DNA from: a bacterium
Lineage (GTDB): Bacteria > Chloroflexota > Dormibacteria > Aeolococcales > Bog-877
Direction of reading: 5' to 3'
Assembly (NCBI GenBank): GCA_021798435.1
Contig: JAJZGN010000132.1
Span: 1 to 5,570 of the forward strand
Length of the DNA: 5,570 nt
Part shown: piece after piece, positions 1-5,514 of the stretch
How positions within the stretch are numbered: position 1 is the stretch's first letter
How the letters are laid out: every line of letters begins with the position of its first letter
Program-made: the position numbers and the translations under genes
The notes under the pieces: generated by a model
Databases searched by the model: none
The model's input: the letters and a program-made list of their open reading frames with translations, nothing else
What the model was told of the DNA's origin: nothing

Positions 1-129
1 CGGTCGCCGCTGCCGGCCGGGGACTCGGCGGGCCCAACCGGTGGCCCGGCCGCCCGCACTTGCCCGGTTCGCACCCGGGCGTCCAGCCGGGCCGGGGAGG
101 CGGAGCCGAGGCGCACCGGTGACAAGTAG
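1..129 (+). other. possible 3' tail of an upstream gene (ambiguous)
   Basis: The + strand frame starting at base 1 is open from the window edge to a TAG at 127-129. About 37 of its 42 codons end in G or C. The predicted peptide is rich in Ala, Pro, Arg and Gly with no recognisable domain, as is common for C-terminal tails in GC-rich genomes. The frame starting at base 3 is also open to a TGA at 120-122 with similar bias, and the - strand is open across part of the region, so neither frame nor strand can be fixed. Composition alone makes such open frames likely by chance. I see nothing else in this stretch. Confidence 0.2.
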
Positions 130-160
130 CGGCGCCGATGACTGGTCCCAATGCAGCTCG

Positions 161-175
161 GCTAGCCAAACTAGC
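161..175. promoter_or_regulatory. inverted repeat, candidate operator of the transporter operon
   Basis: Perfect 5-bp arms GCTAG (161-165) and CTAGC (171-175) flank the spacer CCAAA. The site is AT-richer than its surroundings and ends 11 bases before the TACACT -10 box, so it covers the position where a -35 element would lie (about 164-169). A protein bound here should block RNA polymerase. The obvious candidate is the HTH/sensor protein encoded as the fourth gene of the operon. The arms do not resemble the E. coli ModE consensus as I remember it. That the repeat exists is seen directly; that it is an operator is inference. Confidence 0.5.
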
Positions 176-186
176 ATAAGGCAAGG

Positions 187-192
187 TACACT
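187..192 (+). promoter_or_regulatory. -10 box TACACT, leaderless-type promoter of the transporter operon
   Basis: TACACT fits the TANNNT -10 pattern common in actinobacteria. Six bases separate it from the ATG at 199, so transcription would begin on the A of the start codon, giving a leaderless mRNA. No good Shine-Dalgarno sequence precedes the ATG: the only purine run, AAGG at 183-186, is 12 bases away. No clear -35 TTG element is visible. A second TANNNT match, TAGCAT (172-177), lies inside the inverted repeat and would give a leader of about 15 bases. Confidence 0.5.
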
Positions 193-198
193 CCACCG

Positions 199-1158
199 AT
201 GCCGATTCGCCTCCCGGCCCTGGCCGCCGCATTTGGTCTGGCGGTTCTGCTCGGAGCCTGTGGGTCCACGCCGACGCGCGTCTCCGGGACCGCCGACGTC
301 GCCTATGCCGGCTCGCTGGAGCTGGTGATGCAGCGCGACCTGGGGCCGGCCTTCGCCCACCACACCGGCTACCAGTACGAGGGCCGGGGGGCGGGTGCCT
401 TGGGGCTCGCCCAGGAGATTCGGGCCGGGGAGATCACCCCGAACGTGTTCCTCTCGGTCGGCTCTGGGCCGGTCTCTCTGCTCGAGCCCAAATACACCTC
501 ATGGGCGGTGGAGTTCGCCAGCAGCCCACTGGTTCTGGCGTATTACCCCCACGGCTCCCACGCTGCCGAACTCGCGCAGATCGCGTCCGGCAAGCTGCCG
601 CTCAAAAACCTCTTCAGCCTGCTCGCCGAGCCGGGGTTCCGCCTGGGCCGCACCGACCCGGCCACCGACCCTCAGGGACAGGACTTCGCCATGATGTTCC
701 AGCTTGCGGAGCGGGACCTGGGCGTGACGGCGGCCACGGTGGCGGCTGACCTGGCCGGTGGATCCTCCCAGATCTTCCCCGAGACGGCGCTCGAAGCTCA
801 GCTTCAGGCGGGACAACTGGACGCCGCCAGTGCCTTCCGGTCCCAGGCAGAGCAGCTTCACCTCCCCTATGTGCCCCTGCCTGCCGCCCTCGACTTCGGT
901 GACCCCAAGGATGCCACGGCGTATGCGCGGGCCAGCCTGAAGCTCTCGACTGGTGACCGGGTCCACGGTTTCCCGCTGGTCCTGGAGGCCACCACCGTCG
1001 GCGACCACGAGCGCTCGGCGGCGGTGGCCCTCATCCGCTACCTGCTCACTGCCTCGGGACGCGAGATCCTGGCCCGGGACGGATACTCGTCGGTGCCCCT
1101 GAAGATTCTCGGTGACGCCTCGGCCGCTCCCGACCAGCTGCGTCAGCTGGTCGGGTGA
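199..1158 (+). CDS. modA: molybdate/tungstate-type ABC transporter substrate-binding lipoprotein (ModA/WtpA-like)
   Basis: A 319-residue extracytoplasmic solute-binding protein, expected to capture molybdate or tungstate outside the membrane and deliver it to the ModB-like permease encoded next. Residues 1-21 form a lipoprotein signal peptide: MPIR, a hydrophobic stretch, then lipobox LLGAC with the lipidated Cys at 21. The mature protein begins with a beta strand and the YAGSL motif (36-40), typical of ModA/WtpA first anion-binding loops. An RTDPATDPQG segment (151-160) matches the WtpA-type motif with conserved Asp, probably D153 or D157. DAASAFRSQAEQ (208-219) aligns with the WtpA region normally reading D-Y-A-F-E-Y-K-S, but the Glu position is Ala. 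Length fits the family. The start is fixed by the signal peptide and the -10 box six bases upstream. Its stop overlaps the modB start by 4 bases. Related oxyanion binders (sulfate-like) are possible; the WtpA-like motifs favour Mo/W. Confidence 0.85.
   Translation: MPIRLPALAAAFGLAVLLGACGSTPTRVSGTADVAYAGSLELVMQRDLGPAFAHHTGYQYEGRGAGALGLAQEIRAGEITPNVFLSVGSGPVSLLEPKYTSWAVEFASSPLVLAYYPHGSHAAELAQIASGKLPLKNLFSLLAEPGFRLGRTDPATDPQGQDFAMMFQLAERDLGVTAATVAADLAGGSSQIFPETALEAQLQAGQLDAASAFRSQAEQLHLPYVPLPAALDFGDPKDATAYARASLKLSTGDRVHGFPLVLEATTVGDHERSAAVALIRYLLTASGREILARDGYSSVPLKILGDASAAPDQLRQLVG
1129..1155 (+). promoter_or_regulatory. perfect 12-bp inverted repeat (hairpin) on the modA-modB junction
   Basis: Arms CCCGACCAGCTG (1129-1140) and CAGCTGGTCGGG (1144-1155) are exact reverse complements with a 3-base spacer, CGT. 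The right arm ends on the G of the modB GTG start codon and one base before the modA TGA (1156-1158). In RNA it would form a very stable stem-loop that could pause ribosomes or polymerase, protect the modA message from 3' decay, or hide the modB start until the modA ribosome melts it. No U-run follows, so it is not a classic intrinsic terminator. It also encodes the last modA residues, so part of the symmetry could be accidental. Confidence 0.6.
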
Positions 1159-1958
1159 CCACCCTGGCCGGCCTCCGGCCGGCGCGGGGCGGGACTCAAC
1201 TGGCGGTCCTGGCAGCACTCCTCGTCTGGGTGGTCCTGCTCGGCCCCACCATCACCCTGCTGGCCCACGTCTCCCCGGGGCAGCTGGTCGCGGCTCTGAG
1301 AGAGCCCGGGGCGCTGGACCCGCTGGTGACGTCGGTGGAGGCGTCGGCGCTGGCGCTCCTGGTGATCGTGCTGGGGGGAACCCCCCTGGCCTACCTCCTG
1401 GCGCGCCGCCGGATGCCCCTCAACCGGGTGGTGGAGGGTGCGGTGCTCCTGCCGCTGCTCATGCCGCCCCTGGTGATCGGTCTCCTGCTGGTCTTCATGG
1501 TCGGGCCCGCGACTCCTATCGGAGCCGCGCTCTCGCACCTCCGCCTCACCGCCGCCGACACCTTCTTCGCCCTGCTGGTCGCCGAGGTGTACGAGGCGGT
1601 GCCCTATTACGTCCTGGGGGCCGAAGCCGCTTTCGCGGCCGTGGACCCGCAGCTGGAGAGCGCCGGATCCCTCCTGGGTGACAGCCCGTGGCGCACCCTG
1701 CGCCGCGTCACCCTCCCACTTGCGGCCCCGCAGCTGGCCTCGGCGCTGGCGGTCACCTGGGCACGGGCCATGGGGGCCTTCGGCGCGGTCCTGATCATCG
1801 CCTACCATCCCTTCGGCCTCCCGCTCCAGATCTGGACCACGCTGCAGGAGACCGGCCTCAGCTCGGCGCTCCCGTTCGCCCTGGTGCTGGTGCTGGTCGC
1901 CCTGCCGCTGCCTCTGCTCGCCTATTTCTGGAGCGCACGTGCTGGCCGCAGACTTTGA
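1155..1958 (+). CDS. modB: molybdate-type ABC transporter permease (ModB-like)
   Basis: A 267-residue inner-membrane permease forming the oxyanion channel with the ModC-like ATPase. Hydrophobic segments lie at about 15-38, 58-83, 93-116, 134-157, 190-215 and 236-258, giving roughly six membrane spans of the BPD_transp_1 (CysTW/ModB) fold. The EAA-type cytoplasmic coupling loop is clear at 168-188: ESAGS, then G, then a WRTLRRVTLP ending, which docks on the ATPase. Length is usual for ModB/WtpB. The start is GTG in the overlap GTGA with the modA stop, with no clear ribosome site of its own, so it probably depends on translational coupling. A strong hairpin covers this junction. A G6-A2-C6 tract at 1373-1386 is a possible slippage spot, but the frame is intact. 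Confidence 0.88.
   Translation: MTTLAGLRPARGGTQLAVLAALLVWVVLLGPTITLLAHVSPGQLVAALREPGALDPLVTSVEASALALLVIVLGGTPLAYLLARRRMPLNRVVEGAVLLPLLMPPLVIGLLLVFMVGPATPIGAALSHLRLTAADTFFALLVAEVYEAVPYYVLGAEAAFAAVDPQLESAGSLLGDSPWRTLRRVTLPLAAPQLASALAVTWARAMGAFGAVLIIAYHPFGLPLQIWTTLQETGLSSALPFALVLVLVALPLPLLAYFWSARAGRRL
1164..1182 (+). promoter_or_regulatory. second hairpin just inside modB
   Basis: GGCCGG (1166-1171) and CCGGCC (1175-1180) are perfect arms around CCT. In RNA the stem extends by a U-G and a C-G pair to 1164 and 1182. It starts seven bases after the modB start codon and eight bases after the larger junction hairpin, so the two form a tandem array over the start of modB. Short GC palindromes arise easily in such DNA, so its function is uncertain. 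Confidence 0.35.
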
Positions 1959-2871
1959 GGTGCGCCGGCGGCTGTTCCGGGTCCGGGTGGAGCTCCGGCT
2001 CGAGGGGCGGCGGCGGCTGGCGCTGGTGGGGCCCTCGGGCGCCGGCAAGACCACCGTGCTCTCGGCCATAGCCGGCCTCCTTCCCCTCGACTCCGGCTCG
2101 GTCGTCCTGGACGGGGAGCGCCTGGCACCCTCCCGCCCCGGCGCCGGCGGCGTGCGGCTGGTCACCCAGGAGCCGGCCCTCTTCCCCCACCTCACCGTCC
2201 GTGAGAACCTCCTTTACTCCAGAGGAGCGGACCGGGCGGTCGCCCAGGCGCTCGCTGGCCGCCTCCACCTGACCCCCCTGCTCTCGGCCCGCCCTCGGGC
2301 GCTCTCCCAGGGGGAGCGGCACCGGGTGGCGCTGGCGAGAGCGCTGCTCTCCGGCTGCCGCCTGCTCCTGCTGGACGAGCCGTTCGCCGCCCTCGACCGA
2401 CCCCTGGCCGAGGAGCTCCTGGAGCTGGTGGGCGAGGAGGTGGACCGGCTCCCGGGGGGAGCTATCCTCGTCACCCACCAGCTGGAGGACGCCCAGGCCT
2501 TCGCCGACCGGGTGGGGGTGATGGTCCGGGGCGAGATGGTCCAGATCGGCTCCGCTGCGGAGCTGGCGCGCCGCCCAGCCAACCCGGAGGTGGCCGCGCT
2601 GATGGGGTACCGCGGCTGGCTGCGCGGAGAGACCGGGATCCTCGCGGTTCACCCCGAGCGCCTGGCGGAGGGAGGCCCCGGAGAGCGCATCTCCGCCCGG
2701 GTGGTGACCTGCCGTCCCTTCGGGACCCGGTTCAGCTTGGACCTCGAGGCCGAGGGGAGGTGGAGGGGGCGGCTCAGGCAGCACCGCAGCCGGCCGGCTC
2801 CCGCAGGGGACTTTCTGGAGTTGTACGCTCCCGATCCGGTCGTCTACCCGAAGGAGGCCATGGATGGCTGA
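1939..2871 (+). CDS. modC: molybdate-type ABC transporter ATP-binding protein (ModC-like)
   Basis: A 310-residue cytoplasmic ATPase that powers the ModB-like channel. All ABC motifs are present in order: Walker A GPSGAGKTT (31-39, Lys37), Q-loop Gln77 in LVTQEP, signature LSQGE (122-126, a variant of LSGGQ), Walker B LLLLDEP (142-148, Asp146 and catalytic Glu147), D-loop ALD (151-153) and switch His180 in LVTH. The ATPase domain ends near residue 220. A C-terminal extension of about 80 residues (230-300) has the strand-rich look of a TOBE/Mop-like regulatory domain, but is shorter than in E. coli ModC (about 352 residues total). The GTG start overlaps modB by 20 bases and has GGAG at 1930-1933, five bases upstream. 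About 9 of its first 100 codons end in A or T. Confidence 0.88.
   Translation: MLAADFEVRRRLFRVRVELRLEGRRRLALVGPSGAGKTTVLSAIAGLLPLDSGSVVLDGERLAPSRPGAGGVRLVTQEPALFPHLTVRENLLYSRGADRAVAQALAGRLHLTPLLSARPRALSQGERHRVALARALLSGCRLLLLDEPFAALDRPLAEELLELVGEEVDRLPGGAILVTHQLEDAQAFADRVGVMVRGEMVQIGSAAELARRPANPEVAALMGYRGWLRGETGILAVHPERLAEGGPGERISARVVTCRPFGTRFSLDLEAEGRWRGRLRQHRSRPAPAGDFLELYAPDPVVYPKEAMDG
2851..2857 (+). promoter_or_regulatory. strong ribosome binding site AAGGAGG of the regulator gene
   Basis: AAGGAGG is the best Shine-Dalgarno match in the window. It is six bases from the ATG at 2864 but only two from the alternative ATG at 2860, which is in the modC frame. It therefore decides the start of the regulator at 2864, whose first eight bases overlap the end of modC. 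Confidence 0.75.
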
Positions 2872-3922
2872 GTTGAGCGAGCCGGTGACCGGGCGCCGGC
2901 TGCGGCTGGCCAGACTGGGGCGAGGCCTTTCCCAGGCCGAGCTGGCGGGGGCCTGCGGGATCAGCCGACAGGCGGTGGCCGGGATCGAGCGCGGAGCCTG
3001 GGCCCCCTCCCTGCCAGTGGCCCTCAACCTGGCGCGCGTCCTGGGGCGCACCGTCGAGGAGCTCTTCCAGGATCCGCCGGCGACCGAGGAGGTCGAGGTG
3101 GTGCGGCTGGCAGCACCCCCACCCCACGACCATCGTGCCCAGACGGTGGGGGTCTTCCAGGGCATGGTGGCCGTCCCCCGGGACGGGCTCGCGGGTACGG
3201 TGCCTGGATTCGGCCCCGCGACTTCCAAACTCGTCGGGCCCACCACTGCCCGGGTGCCCACTCCCCATCCGCGGTTCATCCTGGTCGCCGGTTGCGACCC
3301 CGCCCTGCCTCTCATCGCCGAGGGATTGCGGGAAGCGGGCACAGGCTACAGCTTCGCCTGGTGGCCCTGCGGCAATCGCGAGGCCGTCCGCCTCTTGCAG
3401 CTGGGCCTGGTCCATGCCGCCGGCGTCCACCGCTCCATCGGCTCCCCCAGAGAGCTGCCCCCGGGGGCGGTCCCAGTCGGCTTCTCGCGCTGGCGCGAGG
3501 GGATAGTCTCCGCACCGGAGCGGCCGGTTCACCGGCTCGAGGAGGCGCTGGAGCGGGGAATGCGCCTCGCCAACCGCGAGCCGGGAGCGGAGGCGAGGTC
3601 GGTCCTAGATCAGGAGCTAGAGAGGCTGGGTGCGGCTCCCCCACCGGGGTACGCCAGCTCCTTTCCCGGCCACCTGGCGGTCGCCGGGGCGGTGGCCGCC
3701 GGGGCCGCGGAGCTGGCGGTCGCCACCGAGCCGGCGGCCCTGGCCCTGGGGCTCCACTTCGCGCCCCTCTCCGAGGAGGAGTCGCTTCTGCTTCTCCCGG
3801 GGGCCGAGGTCGAGTCGCCGCCGCTGTCCGCGCTGCTCGCGGCCCTCGGCCACCCGGCGGTGTCCTCCCAGATGGAGCTGCTACCCGGGTACGACCCGAC
3901 CTGGCTCGGAGCAGCCGGCTGA
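2864..3922 (+). CDS. Xre-type HTH regulator fused to a molybdate-binding-like sensor domain (PBP_like, COG1910 type)
   Basis: A 352-residue cytoplasmic protein with no signal peptide. Residues 11-68 are a Xre/Cro-type helix-turn-helix: LRLARLGRGLSQAELAGACG, then SRQAVAGIERG (recognition helix from about 34) and a final helix ending VEELF. After a linker (70-135), residues 138-345 match the PBP_like domain related to periplasmic molybdate-binding proteins. Landmarks are ILVAGCDPALPLIAEGLR (139-156), GNREAVRLLQLGLVHAAGVH (170-189), the NREPGAEARSVLDQEL block (237-252, family form roughly NRxxGSGTRxLLD) and GHLAVAGAVAAGAAELAV (269-286). It probably senses the transported oxyanion in the cytoplasm and controls this operon, perhaps through the inverted repeat at 161-175. 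Overlap with modC (8 bases) and a strong ribosome site place it in the same transcript, implying autoregulation. The ligand is inferred from family and context only. Confidence 0.85.
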   Translation: MAELSEPVTGRRLRLARLGRGLSQAELAGACGISRQAVAGIERGAWAPSLPVALNLARVLGRTVEELFQDPPATEEVEVVRLAAPPPHDHRAQTVGVFQGMVAVPRDGLAGTVPGFGPATSKLVGPTTARVPTPHPRFILVAGCDPALPLIAEGLREAGTGYSFAWWPCGNREAVRLLQLGLVHAAGVHRSIGSPRELPPGAVPVGFSRWREGIVSAPERPVHRLEEALERGMRLANREPGAEARSVLDQELERLGAAPPPGYASSFPGHLAVAGAVAAGAAELAVATEPAALALGLHFAPLSEEESLLLLPGAEVESPPLSALLAALGHPAVSSQMELLPGYDPTWLGAAG

Positions 3923-3957
3923 GAGAGCTGCCCAAACTCCGATTCGGCGATCATGGG

Positions 3958-4134
3958 GTGGTGAAGAAGTCAGCACCGGACGACGAGATCTTCCCCCCCG
4001 AGCGGGAGCGCGACCGCCGGCGGGACCGTAAGCGGGTCACCGCCATGGTGGTGGACGGCGCCGGGATCCGCCGCCAGGCGATGGCCCTGGCGGCGAAGTC
4101 CCGGAGGCGCTCCGCGCCGCCGGATCCCCAGTGA
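3958..4134 (+). CDS. small basic hypothetical protein
   Basis: A 58-residue open frame, with GTG at 3958 or 3961. I do not recognise it. The N-terminal third is mixed and acidic (KKSAPDDEIFPPE); the rest is strongly basic (ERERDRRRDRKR, then GIRRQAMALAAKSRRR) and could be one amphipathic helix that binds nucleic acid. Coding is supported by third positions: all but four of 57 codons (TCA, GCA, CGT, GAT) end in G or C. It begins 35 bases after the regulator stop on the same strand, so it may be the last gene of the operon. Ribosome site is weak: only GGGG at 3955-3958. The - strand frame over this region is longer but has no better sign of coding and would overlap the next gene. Confidence 0.45.
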   Translation: MVKKSAPDDEIFPPERERDRRRDRKRVTAMVVDGAGIRRQAMALAAKSRRRSAPPDPQ

Positions 4135-4190
4135 AGTCGCCAGTTTCGGCGGAGCCGGCCGGCCCGGGGGCCCATCCCGCCGGGACCTTG

Positions 4191-4196
4191 TAGCCT
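4191..4196 (+). promoter_or_regulatory. -10 box TAGCCT, leaderless-type promoter
   Basis: TAGCCT fits TANNNT and ends seven bases before the ATG at 4204, so transcription would start one base before the start codon. No Shine-Dalgarno sequence is present (the bases before the ATG are TTTCGGGT). The same layout precedes modA. It suggests that the membrane-protein gene is transcribed on its own. Confidence 0.45.
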
Positions 4197-4203
4197 TTCG
4201 GGT

Positions 4204-4596
4204 ATGGACGAGCCGGTCCGCTCCGGGCCCGCCGGGGCAACCCCCACTGCTGCCGACGCGGCGGTGCGCAGGATCCTCTGCATCCCTGGGGGGGCCACGC
4301 GGCCGACCGAAGCCGAGACCTCCCGGGTCTTCACGCTCTCCATGGCTATGACCGGGGTCCGCTGCGTTTTCACCTACGGCATCGTCCCGGTCATGACCCC
4401 GGCCCTCGGTGCCGTCGCGGCCCCCTGGATCGGCATCCCCCTATCGCTGCTGGCTCTGGTCTTCGACGTCCGGGGGATCCGCAGCTTCTGGCGGGCCTAC
4501 CACCCCCAACGCTGGCTGATGACCATCCTCTACCTCGTGGTGATGGGGTTCGTCAGCTATCTCTTGGTCCGGGACCTGATCCACCTGGTCCACTAA
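4204..4596 (+). CDS. small hypothetical membrane protein
   Basis: A 130-residue protein. Residues 1-40 are polar, with Ala/Pro/Thr stretches and no signal peptide, and are probably cytoplasmic. Three hydrophobic segments follow at about 45-65, 68-88 and 104-126. Between the second and third lies a conserved-looking cytoplasmic loop, FDVRGIRSFWRAYHPQRW (87-104). I recognise this general layout from uncharacterised small actinobacterial membrane proteins but cannot name a function. The start is supported by the -10 box seven bases upstream. ATG codons further in (residues 47, 49) would cut into the first membrane segment. The gene is closed by a hairpin directly after its TAA. It is not obviously tied to oxyanion uptake. 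Confidence 0.72.
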   Translation: MDEPVRSGPAGATPTAADAAVRRILCIPGGATRPTEAETSRVFTLSMAMTGVRCVFTYGIVPVMTPALGAVAAPWIGIPLSLLALVFDVRGIRSFWRAYHPQRWLMTILYLVVMGFVSYLLVRDLIHLVH

Positions 4597-4612
4597 GCCC
4601 CGAGGGCGGGGC
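4597..4612 (+). terminator. hairpin directly after the membrane-protein gene
   Basis: GCCCCG (4597-4602), loop AGGG, and CGGGGC (4607-4612) form a perfect 6-bp all-GC stem starting on the base after the TAA. No U-run follows, as is usual for terminator-like hairpins of GC-rich actinobacteria. A 12-base perfect palindrome AGGCCCGGGCCT lies just after it at 4615-4626 and may extend the structure. Confidence 0.5.
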
Positions 4613-4760
4613 GCAGGCCCGGGCCTAGGGGTGGGGCGCTCCAGCAGCGTGGTGGGTTGCGCTCGGCGTACGCTGGCTCGTCGTTGGCGATAACGAGCGC
4701 CCAGCGGGCGATCTGCTCGGCTCCTTGGGAATACCCCGCGCCATGAACGGTGCATAGAGG
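4597..4760 (-). pseudogene. possible gene relic on the minus strand
   Basis: Read on the - strand, the spacer between the two + strand genes stays open in one frame with a protein-like stretch, including GYSQGAEQIARWALVIANDEP and then AYAERNPPRCW, before reaching a stop near 4593. Many of its codons end in G or C, and the stretch looks less like random GC shadow than most. It has no start codon of its own: upstream it runs antisense into the kinase-like gene. It could be the broken 3' end of a lost gene or chance. I cannot name a family. Confidence 0.2.
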
Positions 4761-5285
4761 ATGATCGGCCACCGCGTCCTTGTCGACGGGATCATGGGGT
4801 CCGGGAAGAGCACGTTCGCTCGTGCGCTCGCGGCAAGGACTGGTTTGCAGGTGATTCACCTCGATGTCCACTACTGGAATCCGGGCTGGGTGCGACCGTC
4901 GGATGACGAGTGGCGGGAACGGCAACAAGCGCTGCTCGCTGGGGAGGCCTGGATCATCGACGGAAACTACAACGAGACGCTTGCCCTCCGGCTCGAACGC
5001 GCGGACACCGTTGTCTTTCTCGATAGTCCGTGGTGGTCGTGCGCGAAGCGGGCGGTGGTGCGGGGGCTTAGCAAGCCCGGTGCCGAGATGCCGGAGGGCT
5101 GCGAGGACTCGGTCAGCCGACGCTGGCGCGACGAGTGGGGCGGCGTGGGGAGGATTTGGCGCCACCGCCGTTCAGAACTGGCGTACGCACGCTCCGAGAT
5201 CTCGCGGCACGGGCGCCACACCACGGTGCACGTGCTCCGTTCCCGGCGGGAGGCGAGGGCCCTTCTCGGTGCCATCTGCCGCTAG
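4761..5285 (+). CDS. P-loop adenylate-kinase-like protein (FlaR / topology-modulation type)
   Basis: A 174-residue cytoplasmic protein. A first strand RVLVDG leads into Walker A GIMGSGKST (10-18, Lys16). VIHLDVHYWNPGW (31-43) and GEAWIIDGNYNETLALRL (61-78) are the hallmark blocks of small kinase-like proteins often annotated as FlaR or DNA topology modulation protein. TVVFLDSP (83-90) is the Walker B-like strand, and an Arg-rich lid/helix region follows (97-137). The family resembles adenylate/shikimate kinases, but its true substrate is unclear. An in-frame TAG at 4755-4757 rules out any earlier start. The next ATG (residue 12) would destroy Walker A. No clear promoter is visible; AGAGG touches the ATG. 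Codon use is looser than in the transporter operon: about 33 of 174 codons end in A or T. Confidence 0.8.
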   Translation: MIGHRVLVDGIMGSGKSTFARALAARTGLQVIHLDVHYWNPGWVRPSDDEWRERQQALLAGEAWIIDGNYNETLALRLERADTVVFLDSPWWSCAKRAVVRGLSKPGAEMPEGCEDSVSRRWRDEWGGVGRIWRHRRSELAYARSEISRHGRHTTVHVLRSRREARALLGAICR

Positions 5286-5308
5286 AGAGCGGCATCCCCG
5301 CCCTGGGG
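5277..5308 (+). terminator. tandem hairpins over the stop of the kinase-like gene
   Basis: TGCCGCT (5277-5283), loop AGAG, and AGCGGCA (5288-5294) form a perfect 7-bp stem that contains the TAG stop (5283-5285). A second small stem CCCC (5296-5299) / GGGG (5305-5308) follows two bases later. No U-run is present. Placement at the gene end suggests termination or mRNA 3' protection. A further stem GCGCC (5312-5316) / GGCGC (5322-5326) lies just downstream. Confidence 0.45.
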
Positions 5309-5339
5309 AGAGCGCCGGTCTGGCGCCAGCGCCACCGCG

Positions 5340-5417
5340 CTACCAGTCCAGTTCCATCTCAGCCACCAGCTGCCCAACCCGACCTACGCCTTCGCCTCCT
5401 CCCTTTCGGCTGGGCAT
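5340..5417 (-). other. short minus-strand open frame, possible gene-end relic
   Basis: A 25-residue frame from an ATG (complement of 5415-5417) to a TAG (complement of 5340-5342), ending VGQLVAEMELDW. The last ten residues look protein-like. An in-frame stop sits three codons above the ATG. The piece is too short to assign and may be the 3' end of a gene cut by mobile-element activity, or chance. Otherwise 5286-5514 holds no gene I can support. Confidence 0.12.
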
Positions 5418-5500
5418 CCGAGCAGATCACCATCACTGACCAAAAACCCCCGGGGTTGGGAACTGCTGAGCCGGATAAGACACCAGGCGTCGTACAGGTG

Positions 5501-5506
5501 TATCAT
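5501..5506 (+). promoter_or_regulatory. -10 box TATCAT of the IS607 tnpA gene
   Basis: TATCAT fits TANNNT and ends eight bases before the ATG at 5515, so transcription would begin about two bases before the start codon. It shares two bases with the GG-centred palindrome at 5493-5502. No clear -35 element is seen. Confidence 0.4.
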
Positions 5507-5514
5507 CGAGCAGG

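Noticed and set aside
1143..3342. Long minus-strand open frames (350 and 494 codons) opposite modB, modC and the regulator
   Set aside because: They are antisense to genes with complete family motifs, are rich in Arg/Pro/Gly/Gln with no domain, and are expected where third positions are nearly all G/C.
3911..3931. GCAGC / GCTGC repeat over the regulator stop as a terminator
   Set aside because: Only a 5-bp stem with an 11-base loop and no U-run; too weak to separate from chance in this composition.
3292..3957. Upstream extension of the small basic ORF through the regulator
   Set aside because: The same frame is open inside the regulator gene, but that part is a low-complexity Arg/Gly/Pro shadow. 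Only the part after the regulator stop has independent support.
4161..4184. GC-rich repeats between the small ORF and the membrane-protein gene as an operon terminator
   Set aside because: Several overlapping short pairings (GGCCC/GGGCC, CCCGG/CCGGG) are possible but none is clearly better; all are expected in a G/C run.
3951..4373. 140-codon minus-strand frame between the regulator and the membrane-protein gene
   Set aside because: It overlaps the well-supported membrane protein and the small basic ORF, has no clear ribosome site and no recognisable motif.
5445..5457. AACCCC-C-GGGGTT palindrome as an intrinsic terminator
   Set aside because: The loop would be a single base and no U-run follows on either side; it lies far from any gene end, so it is at most a DNA palindrome.
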